DNA from: Bugulina stolonifera
Lineage: Eukaryota > Bryozoa > Gymnolaemata > Cheilostomatida > Bugulidae
Assembly: GCA_935421135.1 (NCBI GenBank)
Contig: OW285196.1
Location: 620,001 to 684,000, forward strand
Length of the DNA: 64,000 nt
Direction of reading: 5' to 3'
Under the pieces are notes generated by a model. It saw only the letters and a list, made by a program, of their open reading frames with translations. It was not told the origin of the DNA and did no database searches. This document shows positions 12,701-24,200 of this stretch, piece after piece; within the stretch, counting starts at the first letter, position 1; the number at the start of each line of letters is the position of its first letter. The position numbers and the translations under genes were made by a program.

Positions 12701-15700
12701 TACGCCATCAGTTTCACCGTCAATGTGTTCTACAACATGTAATCTGAGCTTAGGTCATTGGTGAAAAAGGCAAGTGGAGAGGGAAAGCGTCAATAAAAGG
12801 GCTATACTCACGGGTCCTGTAAATGTGGCACCATCCAAAGGGTCAATGGTAACATTAGCTCGCAGTACGATGGATATAATGGTGTTGTTCCGTGTAGCTA
12901 CAGCTGCAAACTGACATCTATCATCCCCAATGTTGATTGGGTAGTAGCAGAACGCAAAGTACACACTTCCTGCCAAACATTAAACTAAATTTTACAAGAT
13001 TAACCTAGAATACAAGTACATGTGTGGCATAAGAGAAGTAAGCCAAGTACATGCGTAGCATAGTAGAGATAAGCCACTCGACTGAGACCTTCCTATCTAA
13101 TAGGTTTCAGTGTGATCATGTGATGAAGGCAGCATAGTATTGTAGTATTGCCTTACCAGTGACAGATGTGGGTAGAGCTAGAAAACCATCTGTAGAGTAT
13201 TGCCTCTTATTGATTCCATAAACAACGATGTTCTTGGTGGCCGTCACCCGTATCACCTTGTTGCTAACCACAGACCGACCAATCTCTGTACCAGATGAGA
13301 GCCTCAAGCCTGGGTGCAGTCTTATCTGGTAAACGGTGGTAGGGGTGGTTGCCTTATCTCTCACCTTAAATTATCAAGATTTCACTGGAACACAGATTAT
13401 GCCTATACATGCATGTTAGAAAATTTACCCTTACATATGCACAAGACCTTGGAGAGTACAGGTGGATGGATTAGAAGCACATTAGGGGCACCTGGTGGTG
13501 TAGTCACTTACATTAGGGGTACCAGGTGGTGTAGTCACTTACATTAGGGGTACCTGGTGGTGTAGTCACTTACATTAGGGGCACCTGGTGGTGTAGTCAC
13601 TTACATTAGGGGCACCAAGTCCAGTGTAGGAGGGTGTGCTAACATTTAGCCGAGTAGTCGACTCAATGGCAGCGACATACAGCTCTATTTCGTCTATCCC
13701 AGTATTTCCAGCATCTCTCACAACATTCGACATAAACACTATAGCAAAGTCTCTACCGCTAATGTCATGTCCACCATCTGTATCCCGTCCACCATCTGTA
13801 TCCCGTCCACCATCTGTATCCCGTCCACCATCTGTCTCCCGTCCATCATCTGTATCCCGTCCATCATCTGTATCCCGTCCATCCTCTGGTCTATTACTGG
13901 TGTCTATGACTAACAATATTCCATTACACAAATACAGTACACACATGTGTACCAAGTACTGGTATGCCATCACTAACCCCACACAATTGATTGGATATAA
14001 CCAAAGCATACAGCATGTATATCCAATGACTACAATGAGTGAGAATGACAAACTCACTTTACTTACCTGTTCTACAGTCCTCATCTAAAAGCAGGTCTCC
14101 ATCATCGTCTAAACCATTACCACAGATTTCCTCCTCAGTTTTCCCATCACAGTCATTATCTATTCCGTCTGAGGGCTGCATTGGTTCCATCTCGCAGCTC
14201 AGGTCACTGTATCTGTAGCCAAGGGCAGAGGCAAAGGACTCCCTGTCACTAGCACCATATGCCACAGCCATGAATCCTTTCTGCTCAGTGTGGTACAAGG
14301 TGTGTGTTTTACGTGCATCCACTGGAACTGCTGCAGTGAATATGCTGTTACCCTCTGATAAAGCTTTTTCAACGTAATCTATGGGGAGATGCTCTCCATC
14401 TAGAAGGAGTTTTCTAAGCTGTATCCCAATACCGGCCACCTATAGAAGATTAAAACGGCACCCTACTATGAGGGAGTCCATCTGTTACAATGCTCACCAT
14501 GATAGTTACAAGGTCAAGGTTACAATACTCACATTAACACAAGGCCACAAGGTGTATATAGCATTCAGCCAAACAATAGCTACATATGAAACACCAGAAC
14601 CATGTCCTTGTCCATTAGTAGTATTATGTCTCTTTTATCTGATGATTGCTATATATTTCATTCCAGTATATAGCATGAAACTAATAGTAATAAAAGAGAT
14701 AAAACAGTGAGATTCTACCAAATATTAACACAAGGTCATGTAAAAATAGGAACATGACACAATGTCATGTGTTGCAATACTGACAGTGTTCTCCATAGTA
14801 TGGGTGCTTGTCAATGAGCAACATTCCGGCAATTTTGTTGAGAGCCACAGAAAATCACTATACGCATTGTTTACAAAAGAAACTTGGTATCTATGAACTT
14901 TGCTGACATCTTACCAGAATAAAAGTTTGGTGATACTCAAATTCATCCGCATCCGTGAAAACGGGCATCTGATAGCTGTGAGAGTAGAGAGAGGTAGGAG
15001 GGAGGAAATAGAGTGATGGATCGGCAGGATCCTCCATGCCAACAGACTTGCTGTCCTGAGATCTAACAACCACTGCTACAAGTAACTTGGACTCTGTCGA
15101 CATTATCATGGTAGGTATATCCATAGTGAGATAGTGCGGTTCACCTACAACAGTTGAACTAAAGCACATACATGTACGTGTGCATGCGTATATATAGAGA
15201 TATGCAGCATACAAATTAGTCTAAGGACTAACTTGTTTGAACAAACATGCGCTTATGTGGTCATGTGTCTACTGAACCCATCACAGCTAGTCAAGGGTGT
15301 GGTATAAGTACTCACGTGCGCTTAGAGTAAGTGATGTTACCGACAAATTCCTCAGGTTCATCAGGTGAACAGTAGTCTCTCCCAGACTCAACACCTTCAA
15401 CAAGTCACCCGGAATACGTCGTGGAGTTGGAACAAAGAAAAACTTATCACCCCATCTTTCCACTGGTGGAACCTGAAGATAGAAGAACCGGTGACCATGA
15501 TTATAACCAACAGTCAACATAGTGGACAGCAGTTAGCTGCAAACATGCACTTGTATCCCTTAACCTAATCTAATGATACATAATGCAGTTGTACCTGTTC
15601 TACAAGGTGGTCTCTCGAGGTCTTGGTGTAATCATTATAGGTCCTGACGTTACCGGTGAACACGGCAATAGGATGGTCTGACTGAACCATCACACCAGTG

Positions 15701-16872
15701 AGGTCTCCAGCAGATTGGGCCAAGAAGGAGGTGGATGGTTGCAACAAAAACGTGAAACTCTGACCTAAAGATTTGTAATGAAACACTTACAGTTACAAGT
15801 ATATTTGTAATGGAATTTTTAGTATACAGTTACAAGTATATTATTGTAATGTAACACATGTAGTATACATGTATACATGTAGTATACAGTTGCCAGTACA
15901 CTTGCAACGTAACACTTTGGTACACATTCAAAAGTACATTTGCAATGTAATACTCAAGTACACTTACAAGTACATTAATTTGTAATTTAACATTTTAGTA
16001 TAGTAAGTAAAAGTATAGAGTACAACTGAATGCACCTCACCATTTGTGTAACGCAAACCATTGAAGTCAACTGTCAGGGTCTCCAACTGTCGGTCAGGTA
16101 TTACGATTCTGACTTTAGTTGGTGTTCTAGTGACAATAGCAAACTGTGTTTGCATACTCTGGGGGGAGTAAGCCATAATGTAGTGAACCATTCCCGTCAT
16201 ATTCCATGAGAGGACAAGGTAGGAATCGGCCGAGAACTTCTCCACGTTGAATCCTTGTACTGAGACTGGAGTGGTGGCGCTGATCACTACAACCTTGCTA
16301 GAGAGAGAACCGTCTACATAGGTATGCCTGAAGAAAAGATAACATGAAAAGCATACTGCAATACAATACAGCGATCTAGATAGCATTCAGATTGCCGAGA
16401 AAGAAGCATATCTCACCTGATCTGGCCACAAAGTGCCATCCTACTGCAGCTCTCAGGATTTAGAGTGAATATAGGAAGAGGTCTGCAGTTGGGGTGAGAG
16501 AAGTACGGATGTCGTATGCGGACGCTTGACCGGGTGGGAAAAGGGTTGCAGACGTAGATGTCTACATCTCGGTCTACTGGACAGTCCACAAAGTTATCCA
16601 TAAACACAAGACGGAACTCTGTACTGTAAGACATACCGTCACCTGCAACAGTTAGTCCAAGAACACTTACAACAATAGGTGCATGTATATCTGGGTAAAA
16701 CAAAACATTTACAGCAATGCAATACATCAATATAACACATGATGCTATCCAATAATATACTCCAGTAACACACAACTGTAATTCCCTCACCTTGCATAGT
16801 GGTCACAGCCAATAATAACCATGCTAGCACACAAACGGTTGTACACTCCATTGGTAACATCCCACAAGCCAT
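6786..16872 (-). CDS. Secreted protein with three IgGFc-binding-like domains
   Basis: The assembled 22-exon gene has 4494 coding bases (1497 aa plus stop). Exons 5' to 3': 16872-16791, 16642-16417, 16327-16041, 15764-15595, 15472-15316, 15144-14915, 14439-14067, 13903-13605, 13364-13157, 12969-12812, 12729-12504, 12123-11954, 11870-11552, 10783-10641, 10517-10365, 10278-10102, 9574-9424, 9077-8902, 8786-8608, 7781-7620, 7400-7201, 7033-6786. All borders are GT/AG and the phases agree. Residues 1-28 form a signal peptide. Three units follow (about 33-475, 555-1016 and 1062-1497), each with a GDLTG/DDLTG-type motif, an FSGN or FTGN motif, SRDHLVEQ (SRDHMVSQ in the third) and a later SDRE(S/T) or ADRES motif. 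These are hallmarks of the FCGBP N-terminal IgGFc-binding family. Acidic DNDCDG/DDDGD linkers (about 475-510 and 1024-1058) separate the units. There is no vWD domain and no C-terminal membrane segment, so the protein is probably secreted. Function is inferred: adhesion, mucus or immune-type binding. Confidence 0.85.
7127..7210. repeat. Three-copy 33-bp duplication spanning an exon-intron border
   Basis: The 17-mer ctaccaccaaggtcttg occurs at 7127-7143 and 7194-7210, with a diverged copy at 7160-7176. The 7194 copy is the native exon end plus donor (CAAGACCTTG|gtggtagg on minus). The upstream copies repeat both exon and intron bases. Confidence 0.75.
7925..8560 (+). pseudogene. LINE reverse-transcriptase fragment, broken
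   Basis: On the plus strand the fragments read QYGFMPGRS, then VFVDLKKAYDRVPRE, then IQDMYEGS, then HQGSALSPF, and a C-terminal WYGHVVRRDE plus GRPRE. These are the order and motifs of non-LTR reverse transcriptases. The frame is broken, the YxDD block is missing (HQGSALSPF jumps to the terminal part), and a short inverted-repeat element is inserted at 8134-8222. It lies in an intron of the IgGFc-binding-like gene, antisense to it. Confidence 0.75.
8134..8222. mobile_element. 89-bp miniature inverted-repeat insertion inside LINE
   Basis: The arms AACTTGCTTAATTCA (8134-8148) and TGAATTAAGCAAGTT (8208-8222) are perfect reverse complements. The insertion interrupts reverse-transcriptase coding between the PREE region and the VIQDMYEG region. 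Confidence 0.65.
9119..9390. repeat. Composite minisatellite, 35-bp then 17-bp units
   Basis: About five copies of a 35-bp unit (catgacattacagctaatag and following bases) pass into about six copies of acgcttacaaccatgtc. The shorter unit is a piece of the longer one (acgcttaca plus ccatg). It is intronic, between the exons at 8902-9077 and 9424-9574. Confidence 0.9.
9588..9848 (-). mobile_element. tRNA-derived SINE (family 1), minus orientation
   Basis: Reverse-complemented, it has a box A-like TGGCCTAGTGGTCTAG, a box B-like GGTTCAAGTCC, the body GACCTGGAGGTTTTCGTCCC, GGCTGCCCAATA-type sequence, GGCACCATGAATATT and an (ATT)n tail. The same sequence runs in plus orientation at 40686-40945. The copy is in an intron. 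Confidence 0.8.
10805..11135. repeat. Minisatellite, 25-bp unit passing to 22-bp unit
   Basis: About ten copies of ctaactagccatgcctaact plus acctg are followed by three copies of ctaactacttgttaattacc tg. It is intronic, just upstream (on minus) of the exon at 10641-10783. Confidence 0.9.
12181..12470. repeat. Minisatellite with 20-bp and 28-bp units
   Basis: Units cagcatgcgttaaactgtca (three or four), cagcatgcgtacagccactg (about five) and the same unit extended with gcacacag (four) follow one another. The array gives long open frames on both strands, but these are repeat translations. It lies in the intron between exons 11954-12123 and 12504-12729. Confidence 0.9.
13481..13604. repeat. 31-bp minisatellite carrying copies of a splice donor
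   Basis: Units start attagggg at 13481, 13512, 13543 and 13574, exactly 31 bp apart, and the native exon end starts identically at 13605. On the minus strand each junction reads CCCCTAAT|gtaagt, except the outermost (13481). Confidence 0.9.
13605..13903 (-). CDS. Exon with acidic GRDTDG repeat tract and start of domain 2
   Basis: The acceptor is ag|ACACCAG. The frame continues the preceding DEDCRTG into PEDG and then about seven hexapeptides of the form GRDTDG/GRDTDD, encoded by an 18-bp tandem repeat (about 13766-13885). It then enters domain 2 (RDFAIVFMSN). The tract is rich in Asp and Gly and follows a DxDxDG linker, so calcium binding or a flexible spacer is plausible. The 3' splice donor of this exon is repeated downstream in a 31-bp minisatellite. 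Confidence 0.8.
14440..14914. other. Intron without recognised repeat
   Basis: This is the intron between exons 14067-14439 and 14915-15144. Apart from a tandem pair of caaggtcaaggttacaatac-like sequence, I see no gene or clear transposon. Confidence 0.4.
16791..16872 (-). CDS. Signal-peptide exon of the IgGFc-binding-like gene
   Basis: ATG is at 16872-16870. The 27 codons include a hydrophobic run (VCVLAWLLLAV) and end with a split Gly codon, G|GT, that joins 16642. A second in-frame Met follows at codon 5, so the exact start is not certain. Any 5' UTR exons are not visible. Confidence 0.7.
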
Positions 16873-18191
16873 CAGCAGTACCTTGGCACTCCCTTAGTGT
16901 ATTGATAGATGTAGAGTGACAGTCCACACCAGCAGAAGTAGACCTACTAACTGCTATTGACCAGCATTAACACTAGATATACTGATTAGTATAGCTTGAT
17001 AGCTTGATGGCTGGAAATAGCTTTATAACACTCAAACAAGACCTTAGTATAGCCTAACTAAAATATGCTGTTTATCAGTAGCCTGAGCACCTATGTTCTT
17101 AGCTTTTAGCTATGGGAGAGCTGAGCACCCCAGAGTCAAGAATTAAAGCTAGTGGAAGGTGTAGATCCTATAAGCAGACCTGCCTACTGGTGAGCTGGGT
17201 GTAGATAGAGGTACATCAACAGACCTGCCTACTGGTAAGGTGTGTGTAGATAGAGGTACATCAGTAGACCTGCTTACTGGTAAGGTGTGTGTAGATAGAG
17301 GTACATCAGCAGACCTGCCTACTGGTAAGGTGTGTGCAGATAGAGGTACATCAGCAGACCTGCCTACTGGTAAGGTGTGTGTAGATAGAGATACATTAGC
17401 AGACCTGCCTACTGGTAAGGTGTGTGTTAGAAGTACATAAGCACACCTGCCTACTGGTAAGGTATATGTAGACAGAGGTACATCAGTAGACCTGCTTACT
17501 GGTAAGGTGTGTGTAGATAGAGGTACATCAACAGACCAGCCTACTGGAAAGGTGTGCGTTAGATAGAGGTACCTCAGCAAACCAGCCTACTGGTACGGTG
17601 TGTGTGTAGATGGTGCTAGGTGTGTGTAGATGGTGCCACCTTAAGATAGTTACGGAGTAGCGGAGTAGCAGACGGAGTAGCAGACACTCATGTAAAACCC
17701 GTTTAGCCAGGTACTACTGTATCACATTCACCAGACCTCACATGGGCTGAGCCCAGGATGCGGAGGGTAGCTAGACATCTTCCAGGGTTATATGAACTTC
17801 ACAGACACCTACTGGCCCTTGGGCTCAGTTCATTACTGGGAGATATCTTACTTAACACACCGGGATTGTCAGTGAGAGTGGCAGTTGTAACCAAGTACTA
17901 CATATCTTTCCCAAAAGAGATGGAGACGCATAGGAGGACAAATGTAGTAAGGGACAGGTGAGAGGGAAGACAAATGAGGTAAGGACAACACTATAATTAT
18001 AATAAAATTCTATTAGGGATTCATTTCTCCCCTTCTACAATGTATATACTACTTGTAGGCCATAAGAGGTAAATGTAATAGAGATTCAACCTTGGACAAA
18101 CACTATATTATTCCCTAACCAGGGCATAGTTATAGAACAGAAACAATGTTCAAACTCAGATTTCTAAAAGCAGAAATTATGATAAAAAGTT
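16873..18191. other. Intergenic stretch between the IgGFc-binding-like gene and TUBGCP3
   Basis: It contains the 45-bp minisatellite at 17174-17600 and no recognised exon. It should hold the promoter of the IgGFc-binding-like gene and the 3' UTR of TUBGCP3. I cannot define a promoter with confidence. Confidence 0.5.
17174..17600. repeat. 45-bp minisatellite
   Basis: About nine copies of agacctgcctactggtaagg followed by tgtgtgtagatagaggtaca tcagc. The unit is a multiple of three, so both strands stay open. The apparent 143-aa minus frame (PLSTHTLPVGRS repeats) is a repeat translation. Confidence 0.9.
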
Positions 18192-18197
18192 TTTAAT
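18192..18197 (-). promoter_or_regulatory. Possible poly(A) signal of TUBGCP3
   Basis: ATTAAA on minus (tttaat on plus), 74 bases past the stop at 18271-18273. No AATAAA is visible nearby. Confidence 0.35.
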
Positions 18198-18270
18198 GGC
18201 AATTTTAGTTGCACTAGAGTAATATACCAGTATACAGTCAATATGCCAATAGGTATGTTAATAGACACTA

Positions 18271-21200
18271 TCAGCTCCTGGGGATTATTTGGCCACCCAT
18301 GAGTCCAACCAGACCACCCAGTGGCTGCGTGATGGAATCTCCAGGTAGTATAGAAGCAGTTCTAGGCTGGGAATGCTTGAGTACCTAAAATACATGTCAT
18401 ATGTTCTATAACTAGTATATCATATCTATGTAATATGTTCTATAACTAGTATATCATATCTATGTCATATGTTCTATAACTAGTATATCATATCTATGTC
18501 ATATGTTTTATAACTAGTATATCATATCTATGTAATATGTTCTATAACTAGTATATCATATCTATGTAATATGTTCTATAACTAGTATATCATATCTATG
18601 TCATATGTTCTATAACTAATATATCATATCTATGTCATATGTTTTATAACTAGTATATCATATCTATGTCATATGTTCTATAACTAGTATATCATATCTA
18701 TGCCATATGTTCTATAACTAGTATATCATATCTATGTCATATGTTCTATAACTAGTATATCATATCTATAACAAGTAATGAACAATATGTATGTGTAATA
18801 GATATTATAGTTACATGTATGCTTCTCAACACAGACAAGACTGTACTGATGAATACAAATCTCTCTCATCAGCGTAATTACTGCTCTGACGTTGTTATAG
18901 AAAACACTATGATCTCTCCTGTGGCACAAGCTAAATTTTTAGGTATAGTAATTGACTGTAAACTGAGTTTTAATGCCCATATAGAATTTTTAGAATCTAA
19001 GACCAACAGCCACTTGTATTTGATGCGCAAGCTTAAAACACTAGGGCTCAACGATGCTGGTCTAAAAACATTTTATCAGAGTAACATTCGCTCTATCTTA
19101 ATTTATGGAGCCCCAGCCTGGTATACCCTCCTAGGAAAAGAACTTAAAGACAGACTGGAGAAGGTGCAAAGATCAGCATCACGAATTATAGTGCCGAATC
19201 TTCCATACGAATCTAGACTAGAATTTTTAGTATTACCAAGTTTGAACAATTTTATTTTTGATGTATGTGCCAACAATTTTCTAAAGATTATTTCAAATCC
19301 AGGACATCCACTTTATGACAGAATTTCTTTTAATAACTGCAGAAAAACCTCTCGCTCAAAGACTCTATATAGGCCTGTGATAGCACAAACTGCATAGCGA
19401 CCCAACAGTTTTTTTCAATTTTTTATGAAATTTTTTAACAATGGTAATATCTACACTATGTGAATATTGAATAGAGAGTATGTATATGTACATATACCAT
19501 CAATTCTATCATCAGTGCCTGTTACTGACTGATAATGTATGGTAAAATAAATAAACTAAACTAAACTAGGTATATATACATTTATGCTACATGATAGGTA
19601 TATTTACTCTTATACGATGTGCTAAGTATATGCATGTATAGCCTACTATGTGACATATACATGGTATATACATGTATACTAAATGACAGGTCTATTATAT
19701 ACACATGTACAAGATATTACATGGATATTAAGTGTAATCTAAAGCATTCCCACAAGTCATACCTGAGGACTGGCCAATAGCGGCTCTTTATGTTGATAAT
19801 ATTCATTGAAATCCAGTCTGAATCTGAGAGCTTGCAGTTTATCATCTGTTTGAGTGGCCAGCATGACTAGGAACTTGGTGACCATGTCCTACAAGTACGT
19901 ACATATCATGTATTTTTAGCAAGGAATTTGTCTTTGAGCAGTCAGAGACTTGTTTCAAATCCATGAAAATACCAGTCCCTAATCACCTAACACAGTGAAC
20001 AGAACATGCTATGATTAAAAGCATGGAGTTGAGAAGGAAGTGGAAGATGGTCAATACTGTTGAAGGGTAAAGAATATGGACATAACAAGCTGAGAAGGGA
20101 GACAGATAGAGTAAAGGAATTATCGTTGACAAAACAGTGCAAGAGATAGAAGATCTTGAAAGAAAGGGCCAAATAGATACAAGGTAAAGGAGCTGACAGT
20201 AGAAGGAGAAAAGGGGAAAGACAAAAGATGCTTGAGGACATAGATGGGAGCTTGTTATTAACAGTAGAAGAGCAAATTAAAGCGTGATGGTAAGAATACA
20301 TTGAAGAATTGTATGACAAACAGGGTAGGCCACGATAGATGAGATGAAAGTGAATGATGACAGCATAGGGCCTGGTTTGTTGGAAAGTGAGATGACGGCC
20401 TCCATGGAAAAAGTGAAAGGAAAGAGAGCAGGAGTTGATGGAACCCCAGCTGAATTTATTAAAGCGATGGATAATGATGGCAGGAAAGAATTTGTTAATT
20501 TATGTTTGAACATATACCGAGAAGAGAAGTGGCCAAGTGATTTTTGTCAGACTATCCTAAAAAGAAAAATAATGCCACCCATGCCACCCGTTTAATATCA
20601 AATGCATCTAAAGTAGTATAAGAGTCCTTACAATAAGATTAGAGAAGAAAGCCAATGAATGGTTAGGATATAAGCAGTTGGGTTTTGTAGAGGCTGAGGT
20701 ACTAGAGAGGCAATAGCAGTAATGAGAGTGATGAGTGAAAGAAGCATGGACTTCAACCAGGATGTATATGTCTGAGAAGGCTCCTGATAGTGTAAACTAG
20801 AAGCTACTGGATCTTCTAAAGAAGATTGGCATAGACTGGAGAGATAGGAAGCTTATTGAAGAATTGGACATGCATCAGAGAGCCATGGTAGGCATAGTTA
20901 AAACAAGTGTATGAGAGACTGACACATGACGGAGGTCACAAGCAGAGTAGTAATGGAATATTAAATGTGGGTTAACATCAAGAAGACAAAAGCTATGAAA
21001 ATAAGTAGGAGATCATGTTTGAGAAACACAATGCCCTATTCACAGGTTGTCTAACATCTGACTTGAAGAAAAGGCTAATAAAGCGTTTTGTATGTAGAGT
21101 GTTCATGTATGGTTCGGCGACTTGGACTTGCAGAAAAGAAGAGTTGAGAAGAATTGAAGCGTTTGAGACGTGGATATGGAGGAGAATAGAGAAGATCATC

Positions 21201-24200
21201 TGGATAGAAAAGGTCAGTAAAGAGAATGTCCTACAGAGAGTGGGAGAACCTTGAAAATTGGTGGAAACTATCAGGTCAAGGAATAAGCGATGAGTGGAAC
21301 ATGTATCGAGATATGAGGGGTTAGTGAGGAATGTAATTGAAGGAAGGATGGAAGGGAAACGATCCATAGAGAAAAAGAGAATGATGATGATAGATGATGT
21401 AAAAAATGGAAAGAAATATCTTAGTTTGAAGAAAAGAGGCTGAAGATAGAGAATTTTGGAGAGGAGTAGAATGAGGGACCTGCCCGAGGGCAGAATACAC
21501 AGACAGACAGAACAAGGTGATGGAAGTTTAGAGATGAAGACAACCTGGAGTGAAGCTGAGCTGCAGTTAAAAAAGCAAGAACACAAATATACAGCAGACG
21601 AATATATCGACAGAAGGGGTCAAAGTAACAGAGCACAGACATACACAGCACAGACATACACAGCACAAACAGACACAGCATAGACCTACACAGCATAGAC
21701 ATACACAGTACAGACACACAGCATATATATCCACAGCATAGACATACACAGCACAGACATACACAGCACAGACATACACAGCACAGACATACACAGCATA
21801 GACATACACAGCACAGACATACACAGCACAGACATACACAACATAGACATACACAGTACAGACATACACAGCATAGAGATACACAGCATATACATCCACA
21901 GCATAGACATACACAGCATAGAGATACACAGCATATACATCCACAGCATAGACATACACAGCATAGACATACACAGCATAGACATACACAGTACAGACGT
22001 ACACTGCATATACATATACAGCACAGACATACACAGCACAGACATACACAGCACAGACATACGCAGTACAGACATACACAACATAGACATACACAGTACA
22101 GACATACACAGTACAGACATACACAGTACAGACATACACAGCATATACATCCACAGCATAGACATACACAGTACAGACATACACTGCATATACATATACA
22201 GCACAGACATACACAGCATCAGACTTTGCTACATGTAGGGACATCTGGTAACTAACACAAATACTGCACAGATGAATTACAAAACGGTTAAATACATGTA
22301 TAAGCCAAAGCAGCCTTGGTTCCATGAGTTTAGGAAGAATATTAGCAAAGAACGCCTGTTCATCAGGGACGATTGGATTAATGGTTTTTAACCTTTGGGT
22401 CCAGACCCAAAGTCGGGACCCTAGGACTTGTCTCCTGAGTCCCAAAGATCTTCTATAAAACAGTCTTTTCAAGCAAAATTTTACAAATTTCAGCTATTCA
22501 GACAAATATGGTGCTACTTGGTGTAATGTGAGCTGACAGTGGCCTATATGTACTACTGGTGTTACTACTGCAGCTGCTACTAAACCATGTACTACTGGTG
22601 TTACTACTGTAACTGCTACTAATACCATGTACTACTGGTGTTACTACTGTAACTGCTACTAATACCATGTACTACTGGTGTTACTACTGCAGCTGCTACT
22701 AATACCATGTGCTACTGGTGTTACTACTGCAGCTGCTACTGATACTACATGTACATTGTATGTACTACTGTTAAAGGGACTCACCTGGTATGTCTGTGAA
22801 AGAACTTTCAGCTGACTGCGAGTTGGTTTTAGTGTAGACTGTATAAACTCTCTCCTTCTCTCCTTTTCATCATGCTCTGCATCGCCAGTGGTTCCCCACT
22901 CAGACTAAATAATTATATAGGCAGCAGTGTACAGGTATATAATCGACTAACAGCAAACAACAGACTACTCAACATTATTTGGGGACAGCATAAAGGAGTC
23001 CTATTTCTGCACTTGTAACAGCTAGAGAGATCAAAGTATATTAATCCAACATCATGTAATACCCTAAAGCAGATACAATTTAGCACAAGCTCCAAATTCT
23101 GCTTTCGATATTATGATTTAAATAACTACTGGTTTAAACAGACCATACTTACAGCTATGTAAATAGAGTTTAAATTTGAGTAAGCATACAACTTAGCTGA
23201 GCTTGTTTCTAATGCTGAAATATGTTTAAACATTAATTTTGGAACTTGAACAAATTTCCAAACTCCAGCTGCTGAATGCAAAATGTTCCAGGATTAGCAA
23301 ACTCACGAAACTTTCTTCTGCTAAAAATATCTGCATTTAGGGTATGTGCATGTAGAACTAGCAATTACATGTAGAACTAGCAATTACATGTAGAACTAGC
23401 AATTACATGTAGAACTAGCAATTATATGTAGAACTAGCAATTACATGTAGAACTAGCAATTACATGTAGAACTAGCAACTACATGTAGAACTAGCAATTA
23501 CATGTAGAACTAGCAATTACATGTAGAACTAGCAATTACATGTAGAACTAGCAATTACATGTAGAACTGGCAATTACATGTAGAACTGGCAATTACATGT
23601 AGAACTAGCAATTACATGTAGAACTAGCAATTACATGTAGAACTAGCAATTACATGTAGAACTAGCAATTACATGTAGAACTAGCAATTACATGTAGAAC
23701 TAGCAATTACATGTAGAACTAGCAATTACATGTAGAACTAGCAATTACATGTAGAACTAGCAATTACATGTAGAACTAGCAATCACATGTAGAACTAGCA
23801 ATGCTACTTTCATTCAGGCTATTACTGACATGGCAAGCGGGTTAGTCGTAGTCCTACACACCTGATTTGTGTGTCTAGCTATACCACTCTCGTACTCCCT
23901 TCGGTGCTCACTCTCTCTCAATGCTTTCTCAAACAAACCTTCCAAGATCTGCTGGTACTTGATAATCAAGTCAAATATGGTTCTCAGTTGAGAGAAGACA
24001 GTCTGAAAAATGTACCAGGTATAAACAGCTGTAGGTGTTGGACATTCGGAGCCCATGTATTGTATAAGACTTGTTTAAATGCAAATCCTGACAAAACTAT
24101 TTCATAAACCACTAAGATATAGAGCCTTAACTCCTTCAATAGGAAAGTATTCTAATGTCTGCAGATGAACTTTGACCAATGACAGTTATAACGCTGCCTA

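Noticed and set aside
21567..22472. 301-codon minus-strand open frame rich in [10 protein letters not shown]
   Set aside because: It is a translation of a 15-bp minisatellite; there is no unique domain and it lies in a TUBGCP3 intron.
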